NCBI GenBank assembly: GCA_963921825.1
Contig: OY997595.1
Span: 64,139,879-64,203,878, forward strand
From: Erodium maritimum
Taxonomy: Eukaryota; Streptophyta; Magnoliopsida; Geraniales; Geraniaceae
Length of the DNA: 64,000 nt
Direction of reading: 5' to 3'
Below the pieces are notes generated by a model. The model saw nothing but the letters and a program-made list of their open reading frames with translations, made no database searches and was not told the origin of the DNA. The translations under genes and the position numbers were made by a program. Positions 1-8,603 of the stretch are shown one piece after another (position 1 is the stretch's first letter; each line of letters begins with the position of its first letter).

Positions 1-220
1 GCGCGTGAGCGTGTTGACCACGCGCGCGCACGGTGCTAATAGTTTGGCGCGCACAGTGCTAATAGGCCAACCTATTAGCACTGTGCGCCCAAACTATTAG
101 CATTATGCGCGCCACGTGTCAGCACTGTGCGCGCGCATCAACAGCGCGCGCGCCCACGTGTCAGCACCTGGTGAGTTCGCAGTTTGCACAATAAGGGGTG
201 GTTTGTACCTGATACCAATC
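1..220. mobile_element. Terminal part of a (TA)n-flanked inverted-repeat element (cut by window edge)
   Basis: The segment from about 165 to 220, read on the minus strand away from the (TA)n tract at 221-241, matches the terminal repeat of the neighbouring element. Both carry ATCAGGT followed by a spaced (T)GCGAAC or similar motif, then an AACTGC block. The outer part is very rich in GCGCGC. It also contains a large hairpin at about 33-105 with arms of about 33 bases around a CCAA loop. I read this as the end of one element whose body lies left of the window. No protein-coding content is supported here; the open frames across it read through palindromes. Confidence 0.5.
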
Positions 221-241
221 CTATATATATATATATATATA
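221..241. repeat. (TA)n microsatellite at element junction
   Basis: A pure TA tract of about 20 bases separates two oppositely oriented copies of the same terminal repeat. A longer tract of the same kind closes the next element at about 2447-2476. Confidence 0.85.
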
Positions 242-919
242 GGAGAGCAATCAGGTGCGAAGCACCTGATTTGGTGCGAACCTGCGCACTGCGTGATGGC
301 CGTCCGATGTGAATTTCGCGATGGCGCAGATTTGAACGCGTCATTAGTGGCACGCGTCGTAAATAAGTCGCGTGTGGGATTCATTTTAACTGATTTGCTA
401 TGGTTCGGGGGTATAAACGTACTTTTATCTACCTGTTCGCGCAGAAACGTTTCGTGCTCACCAAAACACTTGCAGAATCGAGTTTTTAGCGAAACGAACA
501 TTTCGGAATCTGATTTTTTGAGCTTCCATTGCCTTGATTTTCGTCTTCTGCGCGATTTCGAAGTGAATTTCAATAGTTCATTGTGGTGAGTTACAATTTT
601 TGGTGTTTTAGGGTTTTGATTCAATCTTGTTCGTTTGGTTATTTAGCTTTTTGATTATAGTAATCCGTTTGTAGAGAATGAAGAACAAGGTTGCTGAATC
701 TACAACATTCTGCAACAGGGACACCGAATCAGGTAATTTGAGAATATAGTGTTTGTAGTTTGCGGATTTTTTATAGTTGCTATGTTTTCAGAGTGCTTGT
801 GTTTTGCTTTTAGTGTACACCATTTCAACTCAATAATGAAACTACCATGAAATTATTCAACTATGAGATGATTTTGATCTACTTTTGAGGAAAACCAAGT
901 TGTTGGTTGAGGTTTTGGG

Positions 920-2240
920 GTTTCTGTGTTGTTTTGCGGACATTGTTTTTCTGTTTTGCGAATAATGAATTTATGTTTTGCGAGTATTCTTTACCTAATT
1001 TGCGGATAAAGAATTTATGTTTTGCGAGTGTGCGCACTCTGGTTTGAGAAACAGTTTTGAATAATCCTGCATTTGATATGTGCGTAGGTTTATTGTATGC
1101 AAATATGCACATTTTGGTTTGCAGATGTGTTTGGTAGTTGATGCATACCCTGTTATTGATTGATTTGTTTTGATAATATGTTGTACCTTGTTTGCGGATA
1201 GTGAATATATGTTATGCGAATTAGATTTATCTAGTTGCGGATAGTGAATTTATGTTTTGCGTAGATATAGTATCTTGTTTGCGGGAACTGTTTTTCTTTC
1301 TTGCGAATATTCAATGTTTTTTGTATATTGTCTGTTTTGCTTAAATGCTAACCCTTGTTTGCGAATTATAGATAAAACTCCGGATACAGTGGTACCTCTT
1401 CTTTTAATGGATAAGTCATCCATAGAGGCTGATGTTGGTGAAGGAAATACGACTCTTGCTAATATGTTGAAGGAGCAGAAGTCTATTAACAATAAAGATA
1501 AACGAAGACTTCTAATTAAGAAGAAGAATGTAGCTGAGGTTCGTGAATGTCTCGATGTAGCTGTCCGACCTGGTAAAGTCGGAAAGAAGAGAGGTGGAGA
1601 ATTAGCTGTTGAGAAGAAGAATGTTAAGCGCACCAAGGGTTGTGAGTCTGATAGAGTTGTTCCGTTATCTGATAAGGTTGGCGTGGATGATGTTTTGAAG
1701 ACCAGGTCATCTCCAAAGAGATTGGTTGAGTTGGTGGAGAGTTTGCAAAATTGTTTTATGAGGATACAGTTAATGTCGTTTGCGAATAGAGGAATCCCAG
1801 TTTGCGAAAGTTGACAGAATACCAAGAAAAACATTTTCCTTCGTAACATAGGTTGAACAAAAGAGGAGCATACATAGGGTGTTTTTTGAGGTTTTATTTT
1901 TTATTGTTTGAGAATATAATGGAATCTAGACCAACTAAACCAAAATGAAATATGTTTGCTGATATTGATATATCCGTTTGCGGATAAAGAACAAATTGTT
2001 TGCAGGTACACTAAAGAGGTCAAATGATAGGCAAGGAAAGCAGACAGATTTTTTTTATTATACTGCTATTATTTTTTGCATATATAGAAGAATTTGTTTG
2101 AGGATCAGAATTTTTTAATTTTTTTCCAGTTTAAAACGACAAGCATTGTGTTTATCAGTTTTTATTTACGACAATTTGGTCTAAATTAAAATCTCAGAAG
2201 AACAGGCTTAGATTGCGGATATTATTATTCTGTTTTGCGA
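920..2240 (+). repeat. Dispersed TTTGCG(A/G) motif cluster
   Basis: About fifteen copies of TTTGCGGA/TTTGCGAA/TTTGCGAG lie mainly on the plus strand at irregular spacing, often followed by TA(G/A)TGAATTTATG-like sequence (for example near 926, 951, 975, 998, 1020, 1191, 1255, 1280, 1360, 1780, 1800, 1977 and 2230). The terminal inverted repeats carry the related TGCGAAC. Such subterminal motif arrays are often transposase binding sites in DNA transposons; that role is inferred here. Confidence 0.55.
1257..1814 (+). CDS. Lysine-rich open frame inside the (TA)n-flanked element, function unknown
   Basis: An open frame of 185 codons. Its first third reads through AT-rich sequence and TTTGCG repeats and is unlikely to be protein. 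From about 1375 it becomes charged and lysine-rich (KRRLLIKKKNVAEV, KVGKKRGGEL), followed by a segment KTRSSPKRLVELVESLQ at about 1705-1757. That last stretch faintly recalls N-terminal regions of plant transposon-associated Ulp1-type proteins; this is an impression from memory, not an established match. A splice-acceptor-like TTTGCGAATTATAG precedes the charged part, so it could be one exon of a captured gene. It ends in TTTGCGAAAGTTGA, which is again the repeat motif. Function unknown and expression doubtful. Confidence 0.25.
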   Translation: MRRYSILFAGTVFLSCEYSMFFVYCLFCLNANPCLRIIDKTPDTVVPLLLMDKSSIEADVGEGNTTLANMLKEQKSINNKDKRRLLIKKKNVAEVRECLDVAVRPGKVGKKRGGELAVEKKNVKRTKGCESDRVVPLSDKVGVDDVLKTRSSPKRLVELVESLQNCFMRIQLMSFANRGIPVCES

Positions 2241-2444
2241 GAGAATCTGGGCCGCGCGCGTAATTAAAAATGGTAAATTCCATTTTTGCCCCTGAGAAGA
2301 GGAGCGTGGCCCAGAATTGGTTCCAATTCGCGCGCTTTCGCGCGCTTAGCTCTGAGCCGTAGATCGCGCGCGCTGCTGATAGATAGACGGTCCTGATGCA
2401 GTTCGCAGGTTCGCATATTACAGGTGGTTCGCACCTGATAGCGT

Positions 2445-2446
<2 letters not shown>

Positions 2447-2476
<30 letters not shown>
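2447..2476. repeat. (TA)n microsatellite closing the 2.2-kb element
   Basis: A TA tract of about 30 bases lies directly after the right terminal repeat. The following 340 bases (2480-2820) hold an open frame without recognisable features. Confidence 0.85.
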
Positions 2477-2478
<2 letters not shown>

Positions 2479-2819
2479 CAGAAACATTGCTTCAGGTAGT
2501 GAACTTAGAGCATTTAATTTCATGTCAACAGTTGTCTTGAATAGAGCTATCGAGTTAGTATATTTTTTCAAGGTTGTGAAATCAAGTTTCAGACATGTTG
2601 TTAGATGTCTCTTGTTTTTCGGGGTTCCTTATCATAGAAATTCCCTTGTCTATAATTTTCGTTGGTTTCTCTTCTTGTTCCTCCTCTTACGGGCAAGAAT
2701 TAATAAATTCGTTTTGCTGATAAAGAAATTGAATGGTTTTCAATGTGATCAACAAGAATCCTCTTCAACTATTGATGCAATCCTTGATTGCAGTTTGGGT
2801 AAAGTTTTCATCAAATGTT

Positions 2820-3420
2820 GTGAAATCAATTAACACTCGGTTAAGTTCTTGTGGTGGTGTGCAAGTATGTGTGTCCTCTTCTATGAGGTTATTTGCCTTA
2901 TAGTACTTCCATAGACTACGTTGAGTCAATGAGAACATTGACGTTGTTCTTCGATATGGTCGTAATGAATAAGTAATGCCATATTTATGGGTCGCGTGAT
3001 GCGACAACTTCAAGTCTGTGAATTGGATTTCCATCCCACCAGACTATTTTTTCACTGCCAATTCATGCAATCAGAGCTTCCTAGCATGTATGAGAACTCA
3101 CGTCTCTTGCCAATGTGCAATAGACATGTCTTGTCATCAATGTTGGGTCATTTGAGGTAATGTTGCTTGTATTTTTCGATGAGGACAACACATAACTTTT
3201 GGAGGAACTCCGTGATGGTTGAAGCATCCATTCGTATGCATTCATCAAAAGAATTGTCGGAGCAACCACAAGCCAACATCAGAAGTGCAGGTGTGCATTT
3301 CTGGTGTGGACTAGACCACAAAACATTGACATTGTTGTGTTTTTGGACGAAGTAATTATCCCGCTCCACCTTGTCAGTGATAATGTGAAGAACATATGTT
3401 GCTTCATCCGAAACGACAAG
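2820..3420 (-). pseudogene. PIF/Harbinger-type transposase (plant transposon protein) relic
   Basis: Read on the minus strand, broken frames give a recognisable order. A YFVQK segment is followed by QKCTPALLMLACG and DECIRMDASTITEFLQKL, then after a stop by a PNIDD segment and MLGSSDCMNW. These match the conserved layout of PIF/Harbinger nuclease proteins of plants, where the last motif carries the first catalytic Asp. At least three in-frame stops interrupt it, and a weaker stretch towards 2900 may be the region around the second Asp. Motif order and spacing make the family call firm, while the breaks make it inactive. No terminal repeats or TTA/TAA duplications of a Harbinger element were found around it. 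Confidence 0.7.
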
Positions 3421-3559
3421 GAAAAAGTTTCGACCTATAAGTCAAGTGGTCGACAAATAATCTTATATTAGTCGCTCGTGCCCCTCTAAAAGACCTTATC
3501 TTATATGTCTTCACTTGTGTTTGTGATGGTTTTTAAACTATCCTTCTCCAACATTTAAG

Positions 3560-3710
3560 TGATAAATCTCAAAGTTGTAGTTGTGTTATTGATGAACTTG
3601 ATCAAATACATAAGTAGAGAGCCCTTTATATAGGGTAGTAATCCTACACAATAAGGAAATAACTTTAACTATATAAAATAGGAAATATCCTATTTTTCTT
3701 ATTTCTAACA
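3560..3710 (-). repeat. 3' LTR of the copia element
   Basis: 151 bp, the same length as the right copy. It contains TATATAAAG-like sequence in AT-rich context. It begins beside the polypurine tract and ends at the ATTTAAG flank. Confidence 0.92.
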
Positions 3711-3733
3711 CTCCCCCTCAAGCTGGGTGCTTC

Positions 3734-4186
3734 TCAAGCTGGAGCATACAAATCAAAAGCACCCAGCTTGTTGCAAATATAGCTTATGCGAGGTCCACGT
3801 AGAGATTTAGTGAAGATATCTACCAGTTGGTCGCTAGAGTTGACGAAATTGGTTTTGATGCAACCTGATACAATCTTCTCTCTGATAAAGTGGCAATCAA
3901 TTTCTATATGCTTGGTTCTTTCATGAAACACAGGATTAGACGCGATGTGTAGTGCTGCTTGATTGTCACATATTAATGTCATTGGAGTATCCTTTATAAG
4001 TTTGAGTTCTTGAAGTAGTTGTTTCACCCATATGAGTTCACATGTTGCCAAGGCCATGGCTCTATATTCAGCTTCTACACTTGATCTAGCGACAACGGTC
4101 TGCTTTTTACTTTTCCAAGAGATCAAGTTACCACATATCATGACACAGTAACCTGAAGTGGAACGCCTATCTGAGGGAGACCCTGC
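3734..4186 (-). pseudogene. Copia RNase H
   Basis: The frame continues past the 4187 stop into SDRRSTSGYC, SWKSKKQTVVARSSVEAEYRAMA and a C-terminal tail ending shortly before the polypurine tract. The SVEAEYRA motif carries the catalytic Glu of copia RNase H. With the upstream stop it could not be made as part of the polyprotein. Confidence 0.88.
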
Positions 4187-5629
4187 CTAATCTGCATCAG
4201 AATATGCAACCACTTCAGTATTTCCTCTATCCTCATACAACAATCTTTGTCCTGAAGACCCCTTAATATACCTTAGGATGCGCATTACTGCGTCCCAATG
4301 GCTATCACATGGGGATTGCAGAAACTGGCTGACCACACTTACAGCGAATGAAATATCTAGTCGAGTAATAGTAAGATAATTGAGCTTCCCAACGAGTATA
4401 CGATACCTTCCAGGATCATCTAGAGGTTCCCCCTGTCCTGGAAGAAGTTTGGAGTTTGGATCCATAGGAGTATCACATGGCCGACAATCAAGCATTTTTG
4501 TCTCTTCAAGGATATCCAGAGTATATTTCCGTTGAGATATGACTATAGCATTGCTAGCTTGGGCAACCTCAATGCCAAGGAAATATTTGAGTAGACCCAA
4601 GTCTTTAGTCTGAAAATGCTGAAAAAGGTGGCTTTTTAATTTAAGAATCCCAGCTTCATCATCTCCCGTAATAACTATATCGTCCACATAAACTACTAGA
4701 TATATACTTTTGCCTTCTGATGTGTGATGATAGAAAACAAAATGATCAACTTCGCTACGGACCATGCCAAACTGTTGAAGAACAGTACTGAATCTGCCAA
4801 ACCATGCTCGAGGAGATTGCTTGAGGCCATAAATAGAACGACGAAGTTTACACACTAAATCAGACTCCCCCTGAGTAATAAAACCAGGTGGTTGCTCCAT
4901 GTAGATGTCTTCGTCGAGGTCACCATGAAGAAAGGCATTCTTGATATCCAACTGATGAAGAGGCCAATGCCTGACCGCAGCAATGGAGATAAAGAGACGA
5001 ACAGAGGCAATCTTTGCAACCGGAGAAAAAGTATCCCCATAGTCAAGCCCAAAAATTTGGGTATAACCCTTGGCAACCAGTCGGGCTTTTAGACGATCCA
5101 CTTGACCATCTGGTCCCACTTTGACTGTATACACCCAGCGACATCCAACTGTAGACTGCCCCTGAGGGAGAGGAACTAACTCCCAAGTACCTTGTGACTC
5201 CATAGCAGACATGTCGTCAATCATAGCTTGCTGCCAACCATGGTGTGATAATGCCTCACTAAGAGATTTAGGAATGGAAACGGTAGACAGAGAGGAAACA
5301 AATGCATGGTACGAGGGAGATAAATGATGGTAGCTAAGAAATGAATAAACAGGATGAGGATTACGAGTAGAGCGAGTACCACGTCGTAGAGCTAGAGGCT
5401 CGTCAGGGACTGGAGGCAGAACCGCGACGGGTTGAGGTGATGGAGAAGGAGATGAGTGCATTGGATCATCAACAAGACCTGCAACTGAAGGAACATGTAG
5501 ACGCCGAGAATAAACCTGTGAAGGGGGCGACGCAACCATAGGATTTGGAAGGGACATGATTGAGGGAACAGGTAAGATCTCACAAATGTTGTGATTATCA
5601 GACTCTGATGATGAGAAGTAAGAGCTTGT
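4187..5629 (-). pseudogene. Copia reverse transcriptase
   Basis: Same frame as the integrase block. It contains RLVAKGYTQIFGLDYGDTFS, LDIKNAFLHGDLDEDIYM, YGLKQSPRAWF and the catalytic YVDDI, followed by KYFLGIEVA and LNYLTITRLDISFAV, the usual copia RT order. It stops with TAG just after AYSDAD, at the point where the next residue in copia proteins is normally Trp (TGG), so G-to-A on the coding strand is the likely cause. All catalytic residues before the break are present. Confidence 0.9.
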
Positions 5630-7207
5630 CTAAAAAAAGGAAACATCGGCAGAGATAAAATAAGGATTGGTAGTAGGAGAATAACATTTATACCCTTTTT
5701 GAAGACGTGAGTATCCCAAGAAAACACATTTGATAGCTTTTGTTGACAATTTATCTCGACCTTGAGTTTTATCATGAACAAAACAAGTGCATCCAAATAT
5801 ACGAAGTGGAAGAGGATATAATGACTTTTCTGGAAACAATATAGAGAGAGGGATTTGATCATGTAAAACAGATGAAGGCATACGATTGATCAAATACCCT
5901 ACAGCAAGAACAGCATCAACCCAGAAACGACGAGGCACATGATGATGAATGATGAGTGCACGTGCAGTTTCAACTAGATGACGGTTTTTACGTTCAGCAA
6001 CACCATTTTGTTGAGGGGTCGAAGTACAAGAAGATTGATGAAGAATACCATGAGAACGCATAAACTCTGTAAAAGGTGCTGTAAAATATTCTTTAGCATT
6101 ATCACTACGTAAAATACGTATGCCAACATTGAATTGAGTTTGAACTTCTGCAAAAAATTCTTTGAAAATGGAAAATAACTCAGAACGGTGTTTCATTAAA
6201 AACAACCAAGTGCATCCAGAGTAATCATCAATAAAGGTAACAAAATATTGATAGCCCAACACAGAAGGAACACGACTTGGACCCCAAACATCAGTGTGAA
6301 CTAATTCAAAAGGACAAGAAGCCATATTATTTATACACTTAGGAAAAGAAGTACGAGTTTGTTTCCCTAACTGACAAGACTCACACTCTAAAGTAGATAA
6401 ATGAGAAAGACTTGGTACTAAGCGTTTAAGTTTCGAGAGACTAGGATGACCCAAACGACTGTGGATGGTAAGTGGAGACTCAGTAGAAGTGCATGCTACG
6501 GAGGATGCCTTTGCTTGAAGATAATATAATCCTTGAGACTCATATCCTTCTGCCATCACATGTCCCGTACCGCGGTCCTGCACAATTACAAACTCAGCAT
6601 CAAAGGTGACAGTGCAATTAAGAGCTCGAGTAATCCGAGATATAGAGATGAGATTAAATGGACTAGTAGGGCCAAAAAGAACAGATGCTAAGGGTAAGGA
6701 CGGTAAGGGTTTCGCGGAACCAATTCCTTCCGTTTGGGATACAGATCCATCTGCAAGAGTAATACCCGGTAGATGCGAAGAAGTAGAGATATGAGTAAGA
6801 AGATTTCGGTTACCAGAAATATGATTTGAAGCACCAGAATCAAGTACCCAAGGGTCTGTAGGTGGAGAATGCCCTAGACAAGCAATGGAATTACCAGCAC
6901 CAACATTAGCATTCTGATGAAGTGAAGATGTCTGCTGGGAAGAGCGAAGTCGCAAATAGTCCTCGTACTCAACACTGGTAAGGACAACAGAGGGTGACAC
7001 CTGGCCGTGAAGGGCGGGTGAGTCTTGTGCAGCATAAGCAGCTCTAGGATGATGACCACGTAACTCATAACAAACCTCCTTAGTATGTCCCATCTTGTGA
7101 CAGTGACTACATTGAACATTAGCTTTAGGAGGATAACCACGTAACTCAAAACAAACTTCCTCGGTATGACCCATCTTGTGGCAGTGATTACATTGAACAT
7201 CTTTGCG
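5630..7207 (-). pseudogene. Copia nucleocapsid knuckles, protease and integrase
   Basis: After the stop the frame opens with two CX2CX4HX4C knuckles (CNHCHKMGHTEEVC and CSHCHKMGHTKEVC), each followed by ELRG(Y/H)(P/H)P, clearly a tandem duplication. The protease motif LDSGASNHISG follows. The integrase has a pre-integrase HHCC region (LHSRLGHPSL ... CESCQLGK), then a core with HTDVWGPS, a central D in FIDDYSGCTW, LRSDNAKEYF and TPQQNGVAERKNRHL, giving the D,D,E set. A TAG stop near 5629 separates this block from RT, in a region where copia polyproteins usually run on without interruption. Confidence 0.87.
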
Positions 7208-7966
7208 TTAGTAAGAACCACCTCGTCCTCCACGACCACCACTACCACGACCTCCACCACCACCACCACGACCTCTCATAGAAGAAGAGTTGTGAGTATA
7301 CTGATAGGCAAGAGCAGAGGCGTCCACTGTAGTAGGAGCCTCAGGTGTGGTGATAGTGGAGGAAACGCGCAATAGGCGGGCAGAAAAATCCTGTAATGTC
7401 GGGATAGAAGCATTGGCCAATATTTGATCACGAACAGAGGACAATTCAGGGATCATAGCAGTAAGTCCTAACACCATGAACAATTTATCGCGTTGGGCCA
7501 ATTGGACTTCTTTGTCATCAGTAATTGGCAAAAGCGCATTAAATTCTTCTTTCAACGACTCTAATCGACCAATGAATTGAGACGTATCGAGTCCAGATTG
7601 CTTCAGCTGAACCATATTAGAAATCACAAAATAAAATTGTTGAATGTCATTAGAATATAATGCTTTAGCCTTGTTCCATACTTGGACGCATGTACGATAT
7701 GCTTTATAGATAGAATATAGCTGAGGATCAATTGATTGCCACAATATAATGACTAACAAGGCATCAAATTTCTTCCATTGAGCCTGTATATCTTTACCAA
7801 TATCATCACTATTCTTAGTGAGATGATCTTCGAGCCCTTGGCCCATAAACCATAATTCAATAGAGGCAGCCCATGATGTGTAATTGGAGCTACCCCCGAG
7901 TTTCTTCGTCGTAATAACGGGAGGGGTAAGAAACGAAGAGAATGGATTAGCTTTGAGATCCGACAT
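7208..7966 (-). pseudogene. Copia Gag
   Basis: Starts with ATG at 7966 after a long leader. The order is a short N-terminal segment, NYTSWAASIELWF (the usual plant copia Gag start), a helical central domain (QFIGRLESLKEEFNALL), then a glycine/arginine-rich tail of RGG type. A TAA stop ends it after a Gly-Ser-Tyr, and the same frame continues at once into two zinc knuckles. The zinc knuckles, normally the C-terminus of Gag, are therefore cut off from the capsid part. Position and context suggest a single C-to-T change from CAA; a programmed stop cannot be excluded from sequence. Confidence 0.85.
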
Positions 7967-8430
7967 GCTAGTAGATCAAAAACGGGAGTGTAAAACAAGG
8001 AAACAGGCAACCTGGGAAAAAAAATATATTTTTTTTTCGGCGGCGGCGCGTGGCGAAGCGTGGCGGCGAGCGCCGGCGGCGCGTGATGCACAGGCGGCCC
8101 GTGGCTGGTCCGACGGCGGTGATTTTTTCAGGGTTTATAGATCGGAGTGCTTTGGTTGTGATGGTGCCGGAGGTGAGAATATCAATGACGCCCGGAACTT
8201 TGCAGATCGGAGAAAGAAGCCAGCGATTGTCTTGACGTTTGAGCTGCGCGTGCGGTGGCTGGTGGTGGTCCGGTTTTGGGGCAGGTGTCGCCGGAGGCTT
8301 AGCTTTCCACAGGTTGAAGAATCAAGTGGATTCCGGGCCGGAATCGAGACTTTTTCTGGACATGTGTAACTATTGAAAGGCCGGAAGTACTGTTCCGGTG
8401 AGAAAAAAAAGGTGAAACTAAGCTTCTAAG
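7967..8430 (-). other. Copia untranslated leader
   Basis: Lies between the primer-binding site and the Gag ATG. It has a GC-rich stretch of CGG/GGC triplets near 8040-8110 and is otherwise without long coding sense on the element strand. Confidence 0.6.
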
Positions 8431-8442
8431 GCTCTGATACCA

Positions 8443-8593
8443 TGATAAATCTCAAAGTTGTAGTTGTGTTATTGATGAACTTGATCAAATACATAAGTAG
8501 AGAGTCATTTATATAGGGTAGTAATCCTACACAATAAGGAAATAACTTTAACTATATAAAATAGGAAATATCCTATTTTTCTTATTTCTAACA
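8443..8593 (-). repeat. 5' LTR of the copia element
   Basis: 151 bp, identical to the left LTR except for two adjacent-region substitutions near its middle. It sits directly beside the TGGTATCAGAGC primer-binding site. Confidence 0.92.
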
Positions 8594-8603
8594 TATTTAA
8601 GCA

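Larger units (their letters stand above)
241..2455. mobile_element. 2.2-kb (TA)n-flanked element with about 60-bp terminal inverted repeats
   Basis: The left end after the TA tract (241-300) and the reverse complement of the right end (about 2395-2450) align over about 60 bases, at roughly three quarters identity by eye. Shared blocks include ATCAGGTGCGAA, CACCTG and TGCGAACCTGCG. The first of these forms a small palindrome, CAGGTGCGAAGCACCTG. Both ends run directly into (TA)n and no other target duplication is visible. The region just inside the right end is GCGCGC-rich, like the end at window position 1-160. Inside are many TTTGCG(A/G) motifs and one lysine-rich open frame, with no recognisable transposase, so this is probably non-autonomous. 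It resembles the microsatellite-associated rice Micron elements in habit; a Helitron-like element with inverted ends is an alternative. Confidence 0.55.
3560..8593 (-). mobile_element. Ty1/copia LTR retrotransposon, nearly full length, minus strand
   Basis: Two 151-bp LTRs (3560-3710 and 8443-8593) differ at only two positions that I can see. They start TG and end CA in element orientation. The primer-binding site TGGTATCAGAGC lies at 8431-8442, complementary to initiator-Met tRNA, and a polypurine tract TGAGGGGGAG at 3711-3720. Gag, protease, integrase, RT and RNase H follow in copia order in a single reading frame from 7966 to 3734, broken only by three stop codons. A GC-rich leader of about 460 bp (7967-8430) precedes gag. 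ATTTAAG occurs on both flanks but is one base away from the LTR on the right, so the usual 5-bp duplication is not clean. The LTR similarity suggests recent insertion. Confidence 0.93.

Noticed and set aside
116..589. Overlapping frames on both strands near the left edge
   Set aside because: They cross palindromic element ends and a TA microsatellite (encoding repeated Tyr-Ile); no protein features.
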